64,000 bases of DNA, from assembly GCA_029962745.1 (NCBI GenBank), contig JAPZVO010000024.1, forward strand, positions 698,174 through 762,173. Reading direction: 5' to 3'. This document shows positions 43,001 through 56,200 of this stretch, one piece after another. The DNA comes from Echinometra lucunter. Lineage: Eukaryota; Echinodermata; Echinoidea; Camarodonta; Echinometridae. The position numbers and the translations under genes were made by a program. Within the stretch, counting starts at the first letter, position 1. Each line of letters starts with the position of its first letter. The notes under the pieces are model-generated. The model was not told the DNA's origin. It saw nothing but the letters and a program-made list of their open reading frames with translations, and did no database searches.

Positions 43001-46000
43001 ACAGATCAGTGCAGGAGAATAGTGATTAGATAACTCACCGATTTCCATCATCATCTGATACACGGGGGGGGGGGGGGGGGGGGGGTGTTTCACAAGGAGT
43101 TAAGTTTGACTTAGAGTCGTGCTTAAGCACCAATGCACATCCGGTAGTTAACGCGTAATCGCACTGATAGACTTCCAATAGTGCGCGTCCCCTGAGCATG
43201 ATCTGACCAAGAGGGTGATGCCTAATATACAGCGCGCAAGTAGGAATTTAAGTGCGACTTTAGTCAAACTTAAATCTTTGTGAAACACCCCAGGTCACTT
43301 CTTCTAAAAGAGAATCTTACTACCCGGGGGGGGGGGGGGGTACTCGACCCCAAAAGTGGTAGGTATGTGCCGCGGGCGAGACAAAATATGGGGGCTTTGG
43401 AACGGGCTTATTGTGAAAAGGAGAGTCTTCGGAACGGGCTTCAGAACAACAAATGTTTGTGAAAACGGGGGTCTTTGGAACGGTTCGCCTGCGTGTGTGT
43501 GCGTATGTATCCCTATGGAACGGGCATACGTGCATGCAGCTAGCCCGCGGCACGGACGGTGGGTACGCTCGCGCAGAAGCGATGGTCGGACAGCTCTGCG
43601 GGCCGCTTTTCACCAAAAATGCAGCTCATTGTAGCGGATCAATGCGGCCGGAACGGCGTAACGAAAAATATGCTATGCTTTTGAACGGCTTTCTTTGTTC
43701 TTTTTCTCAATAAGATAAAAATGCTATGCTTTGGAACGGAAATTTGAGTGTAAAATGGGGGTCTTATCCGCGGCACATACCCACCACGCATTATATACTG
43801 AATGCCCCCCCCCCCCCCCCGGGCTTACTACTTTTTGCGATTGCGAAAGGAGTCAAGTAAGTCTGTCCTATCACTACCGTGTGTCCCCCCAAAAAACTTT
43901 ACACTTTTGAAATGGCTGCCAAATAAAAAATATATGATTCTGGCTGAAAAGGTTTATATTTATGGATACCTCATGGACTCAACTTTCACATGAGACCAAA
44001 AAGGCTGAAAATAATTCATGCTTGGGTGAGCACTGCTCACTTTTGTAAAGGGTATGAAAATTAGGTTGCGCAGGAATTGCGCCTTCCAATTTGTGAGAGG
44101 TAAATCCTTTGTAGGCTACAAAATTGAGGGTGATATGATAAATTCATGATCAGTTGCAGTCAGTTTAGGTTTGCTGAGTGTATTTTATGGTTTATTAAGT
44201 CAAAATTTACGCATGAGTGAACGGGAATTGCATTCATTATTGTAGCATTGTACCTTTCCCTGGTAGAATCAGTGGTGTGTTCATGGGAGTCGGGATTGGG
44301 TGATGGTGCAGGGAGGTGAGATGTAAGGTAGGACTTTGTTGGGTAAAACACCACTAAAACAGTCTTTAAACGGTATTCTGGGAACTGTTTTAACGGTGTT
44401 GTAAGTCATCAAAGCCACACCCACCACAAAAATGTCATCCAATAGGGAAAGTCGTAAGAGATGGTTCTAAGATGATTCAGCCAATAAGATCGCCCCCTGG
44501 CGAAGGGGTGCGTGAAATGCGTAAACTTATATTAGCGTTGTAAATGAGCGCATTAAATTGCGCTTAGTTTCTTACTTGAATTAACGTAACTGATGCAATG
44601 CTGTGACAGAATTAGTTGTGCAAATCATCTCTGATATTATCGCAGACACTCGGCAAATTTCTCAATGCGAGGCAAAAATTCTCTCGAAATGTTGTTTTGG
44701 AATATCACAAAGGTTTACTGGATCTCGTTATCCTCCTCATCATTGCAACCAAAAACACAATGAGCGAGAAAATTTGCCGCCATGACATACCGCATACAAA
44801 GTTACAACACCTCCCACCTTGTTTTATCTCATGAGCATGTTTTTTCCAGTGGAAAAAAGTTAAAACAGAAGATAAATTAACGGGGTGGTATTCTGAGACT
44901 GTTTTAACTCTGTTTTAAGTCTGTTTTAGCAAATCGGTATTCTGAACACCGTTTTATCTCTGTTTTAACTTTTGTTTTAAGTTTTGTTTTATCTTTCTAA
45001 CCGCGCATCTTACTTTGCATGCCTGGCGCAAGTCGTGCGCAAGCGCGTAAAAATACCATAATGTAATAACACGGTATTCTGAAGACCGTTTTATCTCCTG
45101 TTTTAACTCTTTCCGCTTGACATTTCATGCTCATTAGATAAAACAGGGTGGGAGGTGTTTTAACTTTGCATGCGGTATGTCATGGCGGCAATTTTTCTCG
45201 CTCATATATGTTTTGGTTGGAATGAGGGGGATAACGAGATCCAATAAACCTTGCTTTTATTCCCGAAACAACATTTCGAAAGAATTTGTGCCTCGGGTGG
45301 AGAAATTTGGCAAATGTCTGCGATAATATCAGCGATGATGTGATCAACTAATTCTGTCACAATCATCACATCTGAATCAAAGCAAGAAACTAAGCGCAAA
45401 CTAATGCGCTCATTATAACGCGAATATATAAGTTCATGCATTTCACGCACCCCTTCCTCAGGGAGCGATCTTATTGGCTGAGTCAGCTTAGACTCATCTC
45501 TAACGACTTTCCCCATTGGATAATATTTTTGTGGTGGGTGTGGCTTTGATGACTTACAACACCGTTAAAACAGTTCTCAGAATACCGTTTAAAGACTGTT
45601 TTAGCGGTGTTGTAAATCAATGACTTAAAACAGAAGTCATAACAAAACTTAAAACAGTTAAAACGGTGTTACATACCACCCCTGGTCTTCAGAATACCGT
45701 GTTAATTGCAATATATTTTTACGCGCTTGCGCACGATTTGCGCCAAGCATGCAAATTAAAATGCGCGGCTAGAAAGATAAAACAAAAGTTAAAACCCCCC
45801 GCTATATATTTAAAACGTCTTTGGTTAAAAAACCAACGAAAGTGTTGACGCCCTCTACGTTCGTTGAATAAAACAAAAGTTAAAACAGACATAAAACGGT
45901 GTTCGGAATACCGATTTGCTAAAACAGACTTAAAACAGAGTTAAAACAGTCTCAGAATACTACAGCTGAAAAATTTATTTGTCACATCGAGTTTGCAGTG

Positions 46001-47792
46001 ATCTTTGGGTATTTTTGAAAAAAAAAACAGAAGAAAGAAAAGATTCTGGCTGGGGTTTTGGCTATTAACCCAAAATAAAAAAATGTGAAGAGTCAAATCC
46101 AATTCAACTAAAATTGAAATTATGCTCAAACATAAGAATATATCCATTTACGATAATGTAATCAACTATAGAGGCCATTGTTTTTGGTGTGGCCAGTTAC
46201 ATTTAAGTGATATTCGAATATACCGTTTCCATTTATTGCACAAGACTATCAAAGATGTGTTGTATTTCGGTCTGCGCGCATATCACCTTAGTAATCAATA
46301 TTTGACGGCATGCAAGTTTTTACGTGGTAAGCACTGTATAGGTACCAATCCTGCAGACGCAAGCTGAAACCCTAATCCTAATCCTAACCCTAATCCTAAC
46401 CCTAACCCTAACCCTAACCCTTACCCTAATCCTAACCCTAATCCTAATCCTAATCCTAATCCTATGAATATTTAAGAATATTTATGAGCTTCCGTCTGCA
46501 GGATTGGTACCTATTTAGTGCTTACCTTTTTACGTGCTATGAGGGATTATTAGTTACTAGAGGGCTAATTCCGGGATGGCTTTCTTTTTGCGGTGCTTGT
46601 ATTGTCTTCTCATGGGCGTTAACAGGCGGGGGACGGGGGGGGGGGGGACATCATAACATTATTCCCCCACACTTTTTGGGATCAGAAATAAAAGAAGCGT
46701 TGTAAGTAGACAAAAGATCCTGTAAATATGCACCAAATTGCATTATTTCAAGCAAGAAATGCAAAAAGCTCCCTAACGTGGGAGGGGGAAAACCCCCTCC
46801 CACACCCTTCCCCCTCGCTCGCTTTGCGAGCTCGGGCTCGGTCACTTCGTTCCCTCGCTAATAATCCCTCCCACCCACTTCTCAGAATCGGCTGACGCCC
46901 TTGTGTCTTCTTATGTCTTTATCATTCTGTCATTTCTTTTCCCTCTTGTTAAAAAAATAACGTTTTGATATTAGAAAATAAAATGACGAGAAGATTTATA
47001 TGGGATTGATAATCTATGTCTGCAATGATACATCAAAGACAATTTGACAAGACACATTTCGTCGATAAGTAGGCCTACACTTTACATGACAAATATTTTC
47101 TTAATACTCACAAATCGTTAATATCAGGCCAAGTGATTGGTGTAAAGAAAGAGAAAAATCATTAAAACTGTTATGAAAATTTCATTATTCACAAACTCCA
47201 AGGAAATCAATACAGGGGCGGGGCTTCAGGGGGACAGCGGGACCGCCCTCTATGACTTATCAAGTGATCCAAAAAAAAAAACATAAAAGGAAGAAAAAAG
47301 AAGAGAAAAGAAAGAAAAACGAGAAGACAGAAGAGTATTGGGAAAGAGAGGGCTGGGTCATGCAACTATCTAATACCCTTATTTTTTCAATTAAAACGTA
47401 GATAAAATCACCTCATCTTTCCCCCTTTCAAAAATACATTGGTGCCGCCCCTGAATCGATATACTCATCAATAATTTGTCACTACCAAGCACTGTCGAGT
47501 CGTGGTATCTTCCAAAAAGTTATACAGTCAGGGACGGCGCTAAGGGGGGGGGGGCAGGGGGCGGCGAATGCCCCCTATGGTTTTTCAAGTGATGAAAAAA
47601 AAGAGGAGGAAAAGAAGAAAAAGAGGGGAAAGAATAAAGAAGAGGGTGGGGAAGGAGAGGACTGGCGCTTGCATTTATATAGTACCCCTATTTGTTCATT
47701 TAAAACGTCAATAAATTCACATGGGTCATCTTGCCCCCTCGTTTCAAACTATCAAAATACCCTGGCGCCGCCCCTGTATACAGTTGACACTT

Positions 47793-47834
<42 letters not shown>

Positions 47835-50800
47835 GCTAAAATGTATAGGGGTGTTTTGATGTATGCCCTTCAAATCAGGCATTACAAAAAAAAAGAACTT
47901 TCCTTGTATTTCTTTATTTTCCAATCAATAGATATTGTTCTCTCACTCTCTCTCTCTATTTTTTAAGGATGAAATTCCCAAACTTGTAAGGCTATGTAGA
48001 ATCGTGCATTTTTTAAAACCGTATATCTCAAATTCTCCCCCGGTATAAAAAAAAATATAAATGCACATTTTCGATTATTTATCTTAGTTGTAAAGTATTT
48101 TTGTGTATTTGATAATCTGAAAAATAACCTGCAAAAAAAAACTTTAAGCTGCGATGATTTTATTCTGAATAAAACATTTAGTTTAATTCAATTCAGTGTG
48201 AAATTTACCTGAAGTGATCAAAAACTAATGATATCAGAATTTTTTTTTTGTTTATAAAACTGAGGTCAAAAAAACTTTTTTCTTTCTTTTTTAAAAATAA
48301 CTTGGTTGATAATAAATAATTTCACAAATCCTTACACAGATGAGAACAAATTTCGTGTAAAACAAATAATATTTTGTTCATGAAAAAAACAACTGTCTTC
48401 AAAGATACACAAACTCTTATTTTTACAGTGTTTATCGTTTCAGTGCGATTACAAATCAGTCTTTTAATCAAACTTGGTTTCATATGCACACATGATATTT
48501 GTGGAGTGTCGCTTAATTAGGTCCAGCAATTTTTCTTGGGGGGGGGGGGGGGGGGGTACTACTGTCTTTTGGAGGGGCGTACCAGTCTTAAAGAAATTGA
48601 TGACATTAATGGACTTCAAATGAACAAGACCACTGGGCGTGCTGCGTGAAGGGGGGGGAGGGGGGGGGGGGAGGGGGGGGGGGGGTGTCGAATCATATTC
48701 TTTGCACCATTTCACGCAGGTTTGTAGTTCCGAAATGTTCATGTTTCCGACAATGAAAAGGGGCTTATTATGATATTTGTGAAAACAAAATAAGATTCGC
48801 AGTTCAGACAAGGTAGGCCTATAGGATTCACGAAGCCGAAAACGAAATAGTGTTGTGGTTGGGATCGGTATCGTGATCAAGGTGACGGCGAGTCAGGAAA
48901 ATGATGATGCTCAGGACAAGGGGCCCGTTGCATAAAACTTTTGCCAGACTTTTTTTCTGGCAAAAAAAAGTCTGGCAAATTTTTATGTAAAGGAAAACTA
49001 TGGCAAGTTTTTTTTTTTGCCGTAGTTTCCTCAGATTTTGCCATAAAAAAAACTCCGGCAAAAGTTTTATGCAACGGGCCCCAGTTCTGTTTAAATTTCA
49101 ATATAAATGAATTTATTAGCAGAGTTCAGCAGTTCACAATATTACAATGTGTAGCAGAGAGGTGACAAGCAAATTATGTCCATCGGTCGATATAGTTAAG
49201 AGTTAAATCCCCTCAATCAGAGAAATATATGGAAAGTTTTGGGGAGTGACTTTGGATTAGTGACTTAAACATGCTTTTGATTGGTTCATGGTTACTATGG
49301 TATTATGGGGAGTGGTAATGGATAGGAGTGGTAATGGTCGGGAGTGGTATTGGAGAGTGTAAGGTTTAGTTCTTAGAACCTAAGTCTCTTGAAGTTAACT
49401 CTAGGCTGGTCATTCTTGGTTACTGTTTAGGAATTATATGGTAAAGCGAGTGGACTGAGGAAAGGTAAATGACTGAAAGGGTGACAGAAATTACATACTA
49501 TAATACTTTATTTACTATATCACAATAACTTCACAATTCCGAAAAGGGTTCATAACTCAGAGGGTTCGTTAACATAATCCGAAAATTATATAGGACCCTT
49601 TTAGATTGTCAAAATTATGCAACTGCGGAAGAGTGAAACCTTTTCATTTGGGGGATTTTTAACCTTTGGAGAAACAGACTTTCAGATTTATGAACATTTC
49701 GCAAATATGAACCTTCGGAAAAATGAACCTTGGGAATAACGAGTCTTCGGAAAAAACGACATGTATACCATTTTAAAAATCGTATTCGTAGACTTGTATA
49801 CATAATGAAGATAAGCAAAATCACATAACGATCGCTATTCTCTATAATCAAAGATCGTGCAGAGAGAAAGCCAGTTGAAAATACTCCACCATTTCTTTAT
49901 AACTGAAGTGCTGAAAGGATGCGAGGAGGGAGTCTCGAACTGGCACAAGGACAACAGATCGATGGCCCGTCTGTCATCACAAGAAGAAAACGTAAGCAAT
50001 ACATTTTTTCTTTTAAAACACTTTGTGTATTTCCATATTTTTTATTGGATTTCATTCAAAATAAATCATTGCATACAAATCAATATAAACAATACAAATC
50101 TTCTCTTCGTTTAAAAAAAACCCCACACATGCACGCGCCCGCACCCCCCCCCCACACACCCACCCAGCTTTGCATCATTCTACTTCCGAGGACAACAATT
50201 GGACTACTATTGTCTCCTGTCTTTGCAAGGCTGACGGAATAAATCTCAAATCCTTTGTTTGACAACCAAGGACTATTGTTTACCAAACGAAGACTATTGT
50301 TCTCAGGAATTTCTTTGTTCACTGTCCTCGCTTGCAAAGCTATACAAACCCGCCGTCACACACACACACACACACGCACACACACCTTCCGTGCCATAAC
50401 TATTGCAACATAGCTAAATTGCCTATGCATTTGTGTGTTGTAAACCTTTCTGTATTTTGTGATATTTCATTTATAACCACTGAAATTTATGGACCATTTA
50501 TGTATATATATTAAAAGGGAGAACTTGCCTTTTCTGTCCTGAGAGCAGTAGATATCCTGGCCCAGTCATGTCTAAAACAATGGAGAAGACAAAAGACCAA
50601 AGGAAATAAATCGCCATATTGGGAGGTGGGGGTTATTAGTGAACGGAATAATGATACTCCCCCTTTATATTTCTCCCCAACATGTTTTCAAGTTTTGTAT
50701 ACACTTTTCGCAAGAAAATAATGCCCATAACGTATTCAGAAAAGAGCGGAAGAAAACAACCACACCCAAGGAAGATAGATTTCTGTGGGCCGTTACCAAG

Positions 50801-51627
50801 AGGTTGCCAAGGAGGATGCGCGCCACAATCATTATCCAGAAAAATATAATAAATATGCATCTTCATTTCATGGTTTCTGGTTGTCAACTTCATCTCTTCG
50901 TTTTTTCGGACAATGGGGTATAAATACAAAAACAGAGGTGGTGTATGAAATTAATGACAGCCAATGCATATGCCGATCAAAGTCATTTCAAATGCATGAA
51001 GCAATGGATGTCCGGCAAGGAAAAGTTTCAGCGCAAAAGGATGCCTAGGTCATCTGAAAATGAGCGATAGCAATGGCATCTAACCGGACAAACACCCTAT
51101 GCATTCTTTTAACACTTTTCATTGCCGGGCATCCATTGCCTCATGCATTTGGAATGACTTTGATCGGCGCATGTTTTGACTGTCATTCATAGACCACCTC
51201 TTTTTCTTTGTTTATACCCTATTGTCCGAAAAAAAAAGAGATGAAGTTGACAACCAGAAATCCATTCTGTGAAAAGATACTGCCATATCATAGGGATTGC
51301 TGCAATTTTTATTTTGCAGGAATTTGCATAATGAATCGCCATTGTGCTCACATACTGTACTTTATTCGAATTAAGTGTCAAAATGTTTGGAATTAAATTT
51401 TCTTTCAAATTCTGCTAAAAGTTGTGCGATATGATACACAATATTTGAGCTATGATCAAAAGACAAAGCGGTTAGTTACTTTTTGCGAGGTGTGTATATA
51501 TTTTAACTTTACTAGCGTTAGCAGGACGTATACAGTGGGGTTTATTCCGTCAAGCACGATTATCAGGACATTTTGATGGCATAGAATGAAAAATGTCCTA
51601 ACGCAGTTGATATGTATATACATAACT

Positions 51628-51668
<41 letters not shown>

Positions 51669-53208
51669 TTTGTGAGTAAAATTGTATCGGTAATGTGTGT
51701 GTATGTGTGTGGGTGCGCGCATGTGAGTGTGTGCGTTTCGAGGGAGAGGGGTTTTAGTGAGCTACACCTGTTGAAAAGTGGAAACGACGGCGCTAATTAT
51801 CAATTAGAGCTGCCCGCACACAAACTTAACTTAACATTATCCTGATTATAAAACCTCATCGGTCGCAAAACTCGGAATTTGAAAATGACTGTGTTTTGAG
51901 AAATGGGCATAGAATCAAATTACTTAGCCATATTCATGCTCAAGGTCTCATTCCCACCGGTAGAAGATGCTTCACCCAATGATTGAAAAACCAGTATGTG
52001 GGCGCGTACCCGTGCGCGCGCGCGCGTGTGTATGTGTTTATTTGACACATGAATGATGTGAACATAATGATCTGAGACTCTTACAAATCATGCTTCTAGC
52101 GATTCTGCTCGTTATCGAATCCGCAGTGGAAGAGTATTCCAGAGAGATGACGCTGCAGAAATAAAAGCTTTTTTTCTCCAAGACTTGAGATTACTTTCTT
52201 TGGACTGATAACATACTAGACATGCTACATGTATAAGAACGGAGATAATCTGCGGAATATTTTGAAATGAGGTCTTGCAAGTACAGACCAATCCCACAAC
52301 GCAAGAGGGCAGCAGAGTGTTCGACACAGTTCAACAAACTGTGGTGGGCGCTCCAACTTTTATAGTACACAAGCCAATAGCGCGTTATGTACATTCGTTC
52401 GATTTTTAGTCTATTTTGACCAGTATGTGCAGATTTATTTTAATATTTGCAATGAGAAGTTATCAGGGAAGTTCAGGTCGCAGCTGTGCGGTGCTCAAAT
52501 GCCACAAGAATTAGAAAAAGTTTAAAAATTGGAAGCTAACTGAGTGCCAAATCATTCGCTTTTGACTCATGACGCCTGTTTGTGTAAGAAGCCGTAATCC
52601 CTACACAGGTTTCCGTAAACAATGTGAAGGAATTCGTCGCCAGTGGGTAAAAACATCAACAGAAAGGACTTTAAAGTCAAGAAACATTATCATTATGTAC
52701 TTTGGCGTAAAATTTGATGAGTGAAAACATGACTTTGTAAACAGGGTAAGATTTAGGGCTCCCGTTTACTACGGCTTCTATGCTGCAATCGAACTTTTAC
52801 TGACAAAACTAAGTTGAAAAACCATCGAAAGTAAAAAAATACATCATACTTTCATCCGTCAGATATGACCATTGTCTTACCTCATCTACCCATTTATCCA
52901 TGCTTTATTTTATTGATCTACAATAAAGTAAACGGAACAATATCGGGGCATATCTCATATCTTACATTCATTTTGTACACAGAGCCAATCGCGGTCAGCG
53001 CTCTTGCCCACCGCAGCAATGGCGTCGCCGATTGAGGGCCAAATACATAAACCGGAGGTGAAATCGGTCTATAAATAACTACATAAATTAGAAAAATGAT
53101 CGATATAGTTATGATAGTACTCGTCATTTCAGTCATATTAACGATGATGATGATGATGATGATAACTATTACTATCATAGGCATAATGATTATAATAGTA
53201 ATGATGAC

Positions 53209-53240
<32 letters not shown>

Positions 53241-56200
53241 TATTAATAATACATTACTAATTATTACAGATCACCTCATTCGTCATGTGACGAATTCAAA
53301 TGTCTCGATATTATTAATATCATTATTATTATTATTATTGTTATTGTTATAATGATAATAATTATTATCATTATTGCTGTTCCTATCATTTATAAACATG
53401 TTTATTCAGTTTAATTGTAAGTGGGGGGGGGGGGGGGTGATTGCACATGTCATCCCCCTCCTCACAAGGTGGGGGGGGATGCATACCCCTCATCCCCCCA
53501 CCCCGCTGTCTACGCTCCTGCCCACTGGGCATCTATCAACATGAAAAATTCTTCTAAATATCATTCTATCAACATGAAAAATTCTTCTAAATACTTCCAA
53601 ATATAATTTTAATAATATTTCCAAAAGTGTAACGTTTTTAATTGATACACCCTGTATATTATGTTGCTACAATATAGCTGATACTGTGGTGCAGTAGAAT
53701 TGATTGAACATTTCATTTCCCTTTGCTAATAGCAACAATTTTTTAAGAGTCTGTGCCCACAACTAGTCATGAGCATACAATCTCAGAGAAGTTAAATTGT
53801 ACCTAAATTTGTTTTTAAAAGACGCAGCGAGACCGTCCAGCCGAAAGTGACATGTTTTATATCAACGTCTATATGGATGCTCTAGTTTAATAGAAAAAAA
53901 AAACTGTTGGCTATCATACAAGGTTGTGAAAGATTCCACCAGTACATCTGTGGTCAAGTCATAGAGGTAGAGACGGATCATAAAGCGCTCATCCATTGTT
54001 TATCAAGCCTCTGAGCGACTGTCCACTTCTTCAGGGTGCAGAGATACGACCTGAAAGTGTCCTACACGCCTTGCATGTTCATGTATACTGCAGCTGCATT
54101 GTCAAGGGCAGTAGATCCTGAAGCTGAACAGAATTAAGAAAGACAAGGAGGCATCAGAGTCTATGTAGATGCTACCATCGAGACACTACCTCTTACTACA
54201 AACGAAAGACACAATTTTTCAAAGAGACAAAGAAAGATGAAAAATTGCAGCAGCTCAGTCAAGTCATCAACACTGGATGGCCATCTGCAAAACACCACTG
54301 TGCAATGACTGTTAGACCATACTGGAATGCCCGATGTGACCTTTCAGAAGCCAATGGCTTACTTCTAATTAAGGGTAGCAAAATTTTAGTTCCGGTATTC
54401 TGAGAAAGAAAATGCTCACCAAGATTCATGAAGGACATTTGGGAAAAGAAAAGTGCAAGAAAAGGACGCATGAAGTTATCTTTTGGCCAATGATGAACCA
54501 TGATATCACTGAAATGGTTCAAAATTGTACAGCCTGTATGATTTATAAGCCCAAACAACAGCAAGAAAGTCTGCAATATCACCAGACTCCAGAAAGACCA
54601 TGGGGGAAAGTCGCTTCAAACTTGTTCACATTGCATGGTAAAGATTATTTAGTTGCCGTATACCACTACTCCCAGTTCATCGAGATGCGTCCTATATGAC
54701 AACAACCAGCAGACAAGTCGTGAACACAGATGAAGGAGATTTTTTTCTTCTTCTAGACACTATTCACCCTGTGAACGAGTATCCAACAATGCTCCTCAAT
54801 ATGCAAGTCCAAGTATGAGTTCTAAATATGAGTTCCAAGCCTTTGGAACTGACTGGGATTTTGTTCACACAACAACCATTCCATACTATCCCACTCCTGA
54901 CACCATATAACAGTGTCATAGACTAGCAGACGCAAACATAACAGTCTTTATAAACTCTTGAATAACTATTGAGGCCTAACTTTGGCCATAATATTAGGAG
55001 GATAAAACAACGACGAGTATGTCTTGAGTAGGCACGAGATGAAGAGTAATAGTCCTGTCTCTAGATGTTTTAACTTAATATCGTCACAGTAATCAGGGTA
55101 AAGGAGTCGCAAAATCTACCTTGGGTTTCATGTGGTACCTTGTTTTCGGGCCCCTTTCAAAAGGCCCCAGGCGCCAACGACAGACTCCTTGTGGTACATG
55201 TGGGGTTCCTCCCCAAGTGTTCCATTACTCACTACGGATGTTGGTACCTCGTTCGTATGATCAAAAGTCATAGCTGCCGGGCTACACAGGAACCGTATAC
55301 ACGGTTTAGCGAATTAATTCAGAATCATCCAAAAGGAAAACGGAAGTACTACAGTCGAAAAAAAAATCCATATAAAAACCTAATCGACCTCAGATTTCAA
55401 TTGCAATATACATAAACAGTACCATTCATTGACACTGATTTTAAATCAATATTGAGTCTAATGAAGTATTGCGGTAATATTGCGGTGATTCAGCTAGGCT
55501 CCTCAGTATCTCTCATAAGCACCTTAAATCCACTTGAGACTAGTAGTAACACTGTAAAATCATGTAGATTGATAAAGACGATTTCTCATCGAAGATTTCA
55601 TTTTTGTATAATACCAAGGAACCGGAAAGAAATCAGGGAAAGAGAACATTTCACCGAAGATTTAAGGCGTTTTTCAGAAAGAGGGGTCCTTCTTCGAAAT
55701 CAAGGAACGAGAGCATTTCACCGACGGATTATCAAGGATACGCGCAAACTCTTACCTACAAAATTAGGGATCATATTTCTGAGGTAAGTGGGCGTTACAG
55801 TGGGTACTAGTAGGCATATATCACACTTAGGTACAGAGGTTTGGTACCCATGTACGCACATGCATCCTCATCTTAGCTGCGGAAAAATAGTTTATAATTT
55901 CAAATTCTTAACTCCGAACATCCGAGCAGGTTCTATTGCATTTTCGGGATACCTCATCTTGCTACCCCTATCAAAATACTCTAGCCCCGTCCCTGTTCTG
56001 CGTGATCTACAATGTTTAAACAAAAGTTTATATCACTGCCATCATGTTGCCTAAAAACATGGGCAGTGTTAACCAATGTTGTACCTCCGATATTACAAGT
56101 ATTCATTTCAATAATAAAATCCGGCGCTATATTGACCTAATAGACGTAGTTTTCTTCAAGTGGTTAAATGGTTAATAACTTTACTTGACTGATGAGAAAG

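Noticed and set aside
46368..46464. Chromosome end
   Set aside because: The array is short, degenerate and flanked on both sides by ordinary sequence and inverted repeats.
48464..48880. 138-codon proline-rich minus-strand frame
   Set aside because: The Pro runs come from long G tracts on the plus strand; no domain recognised.
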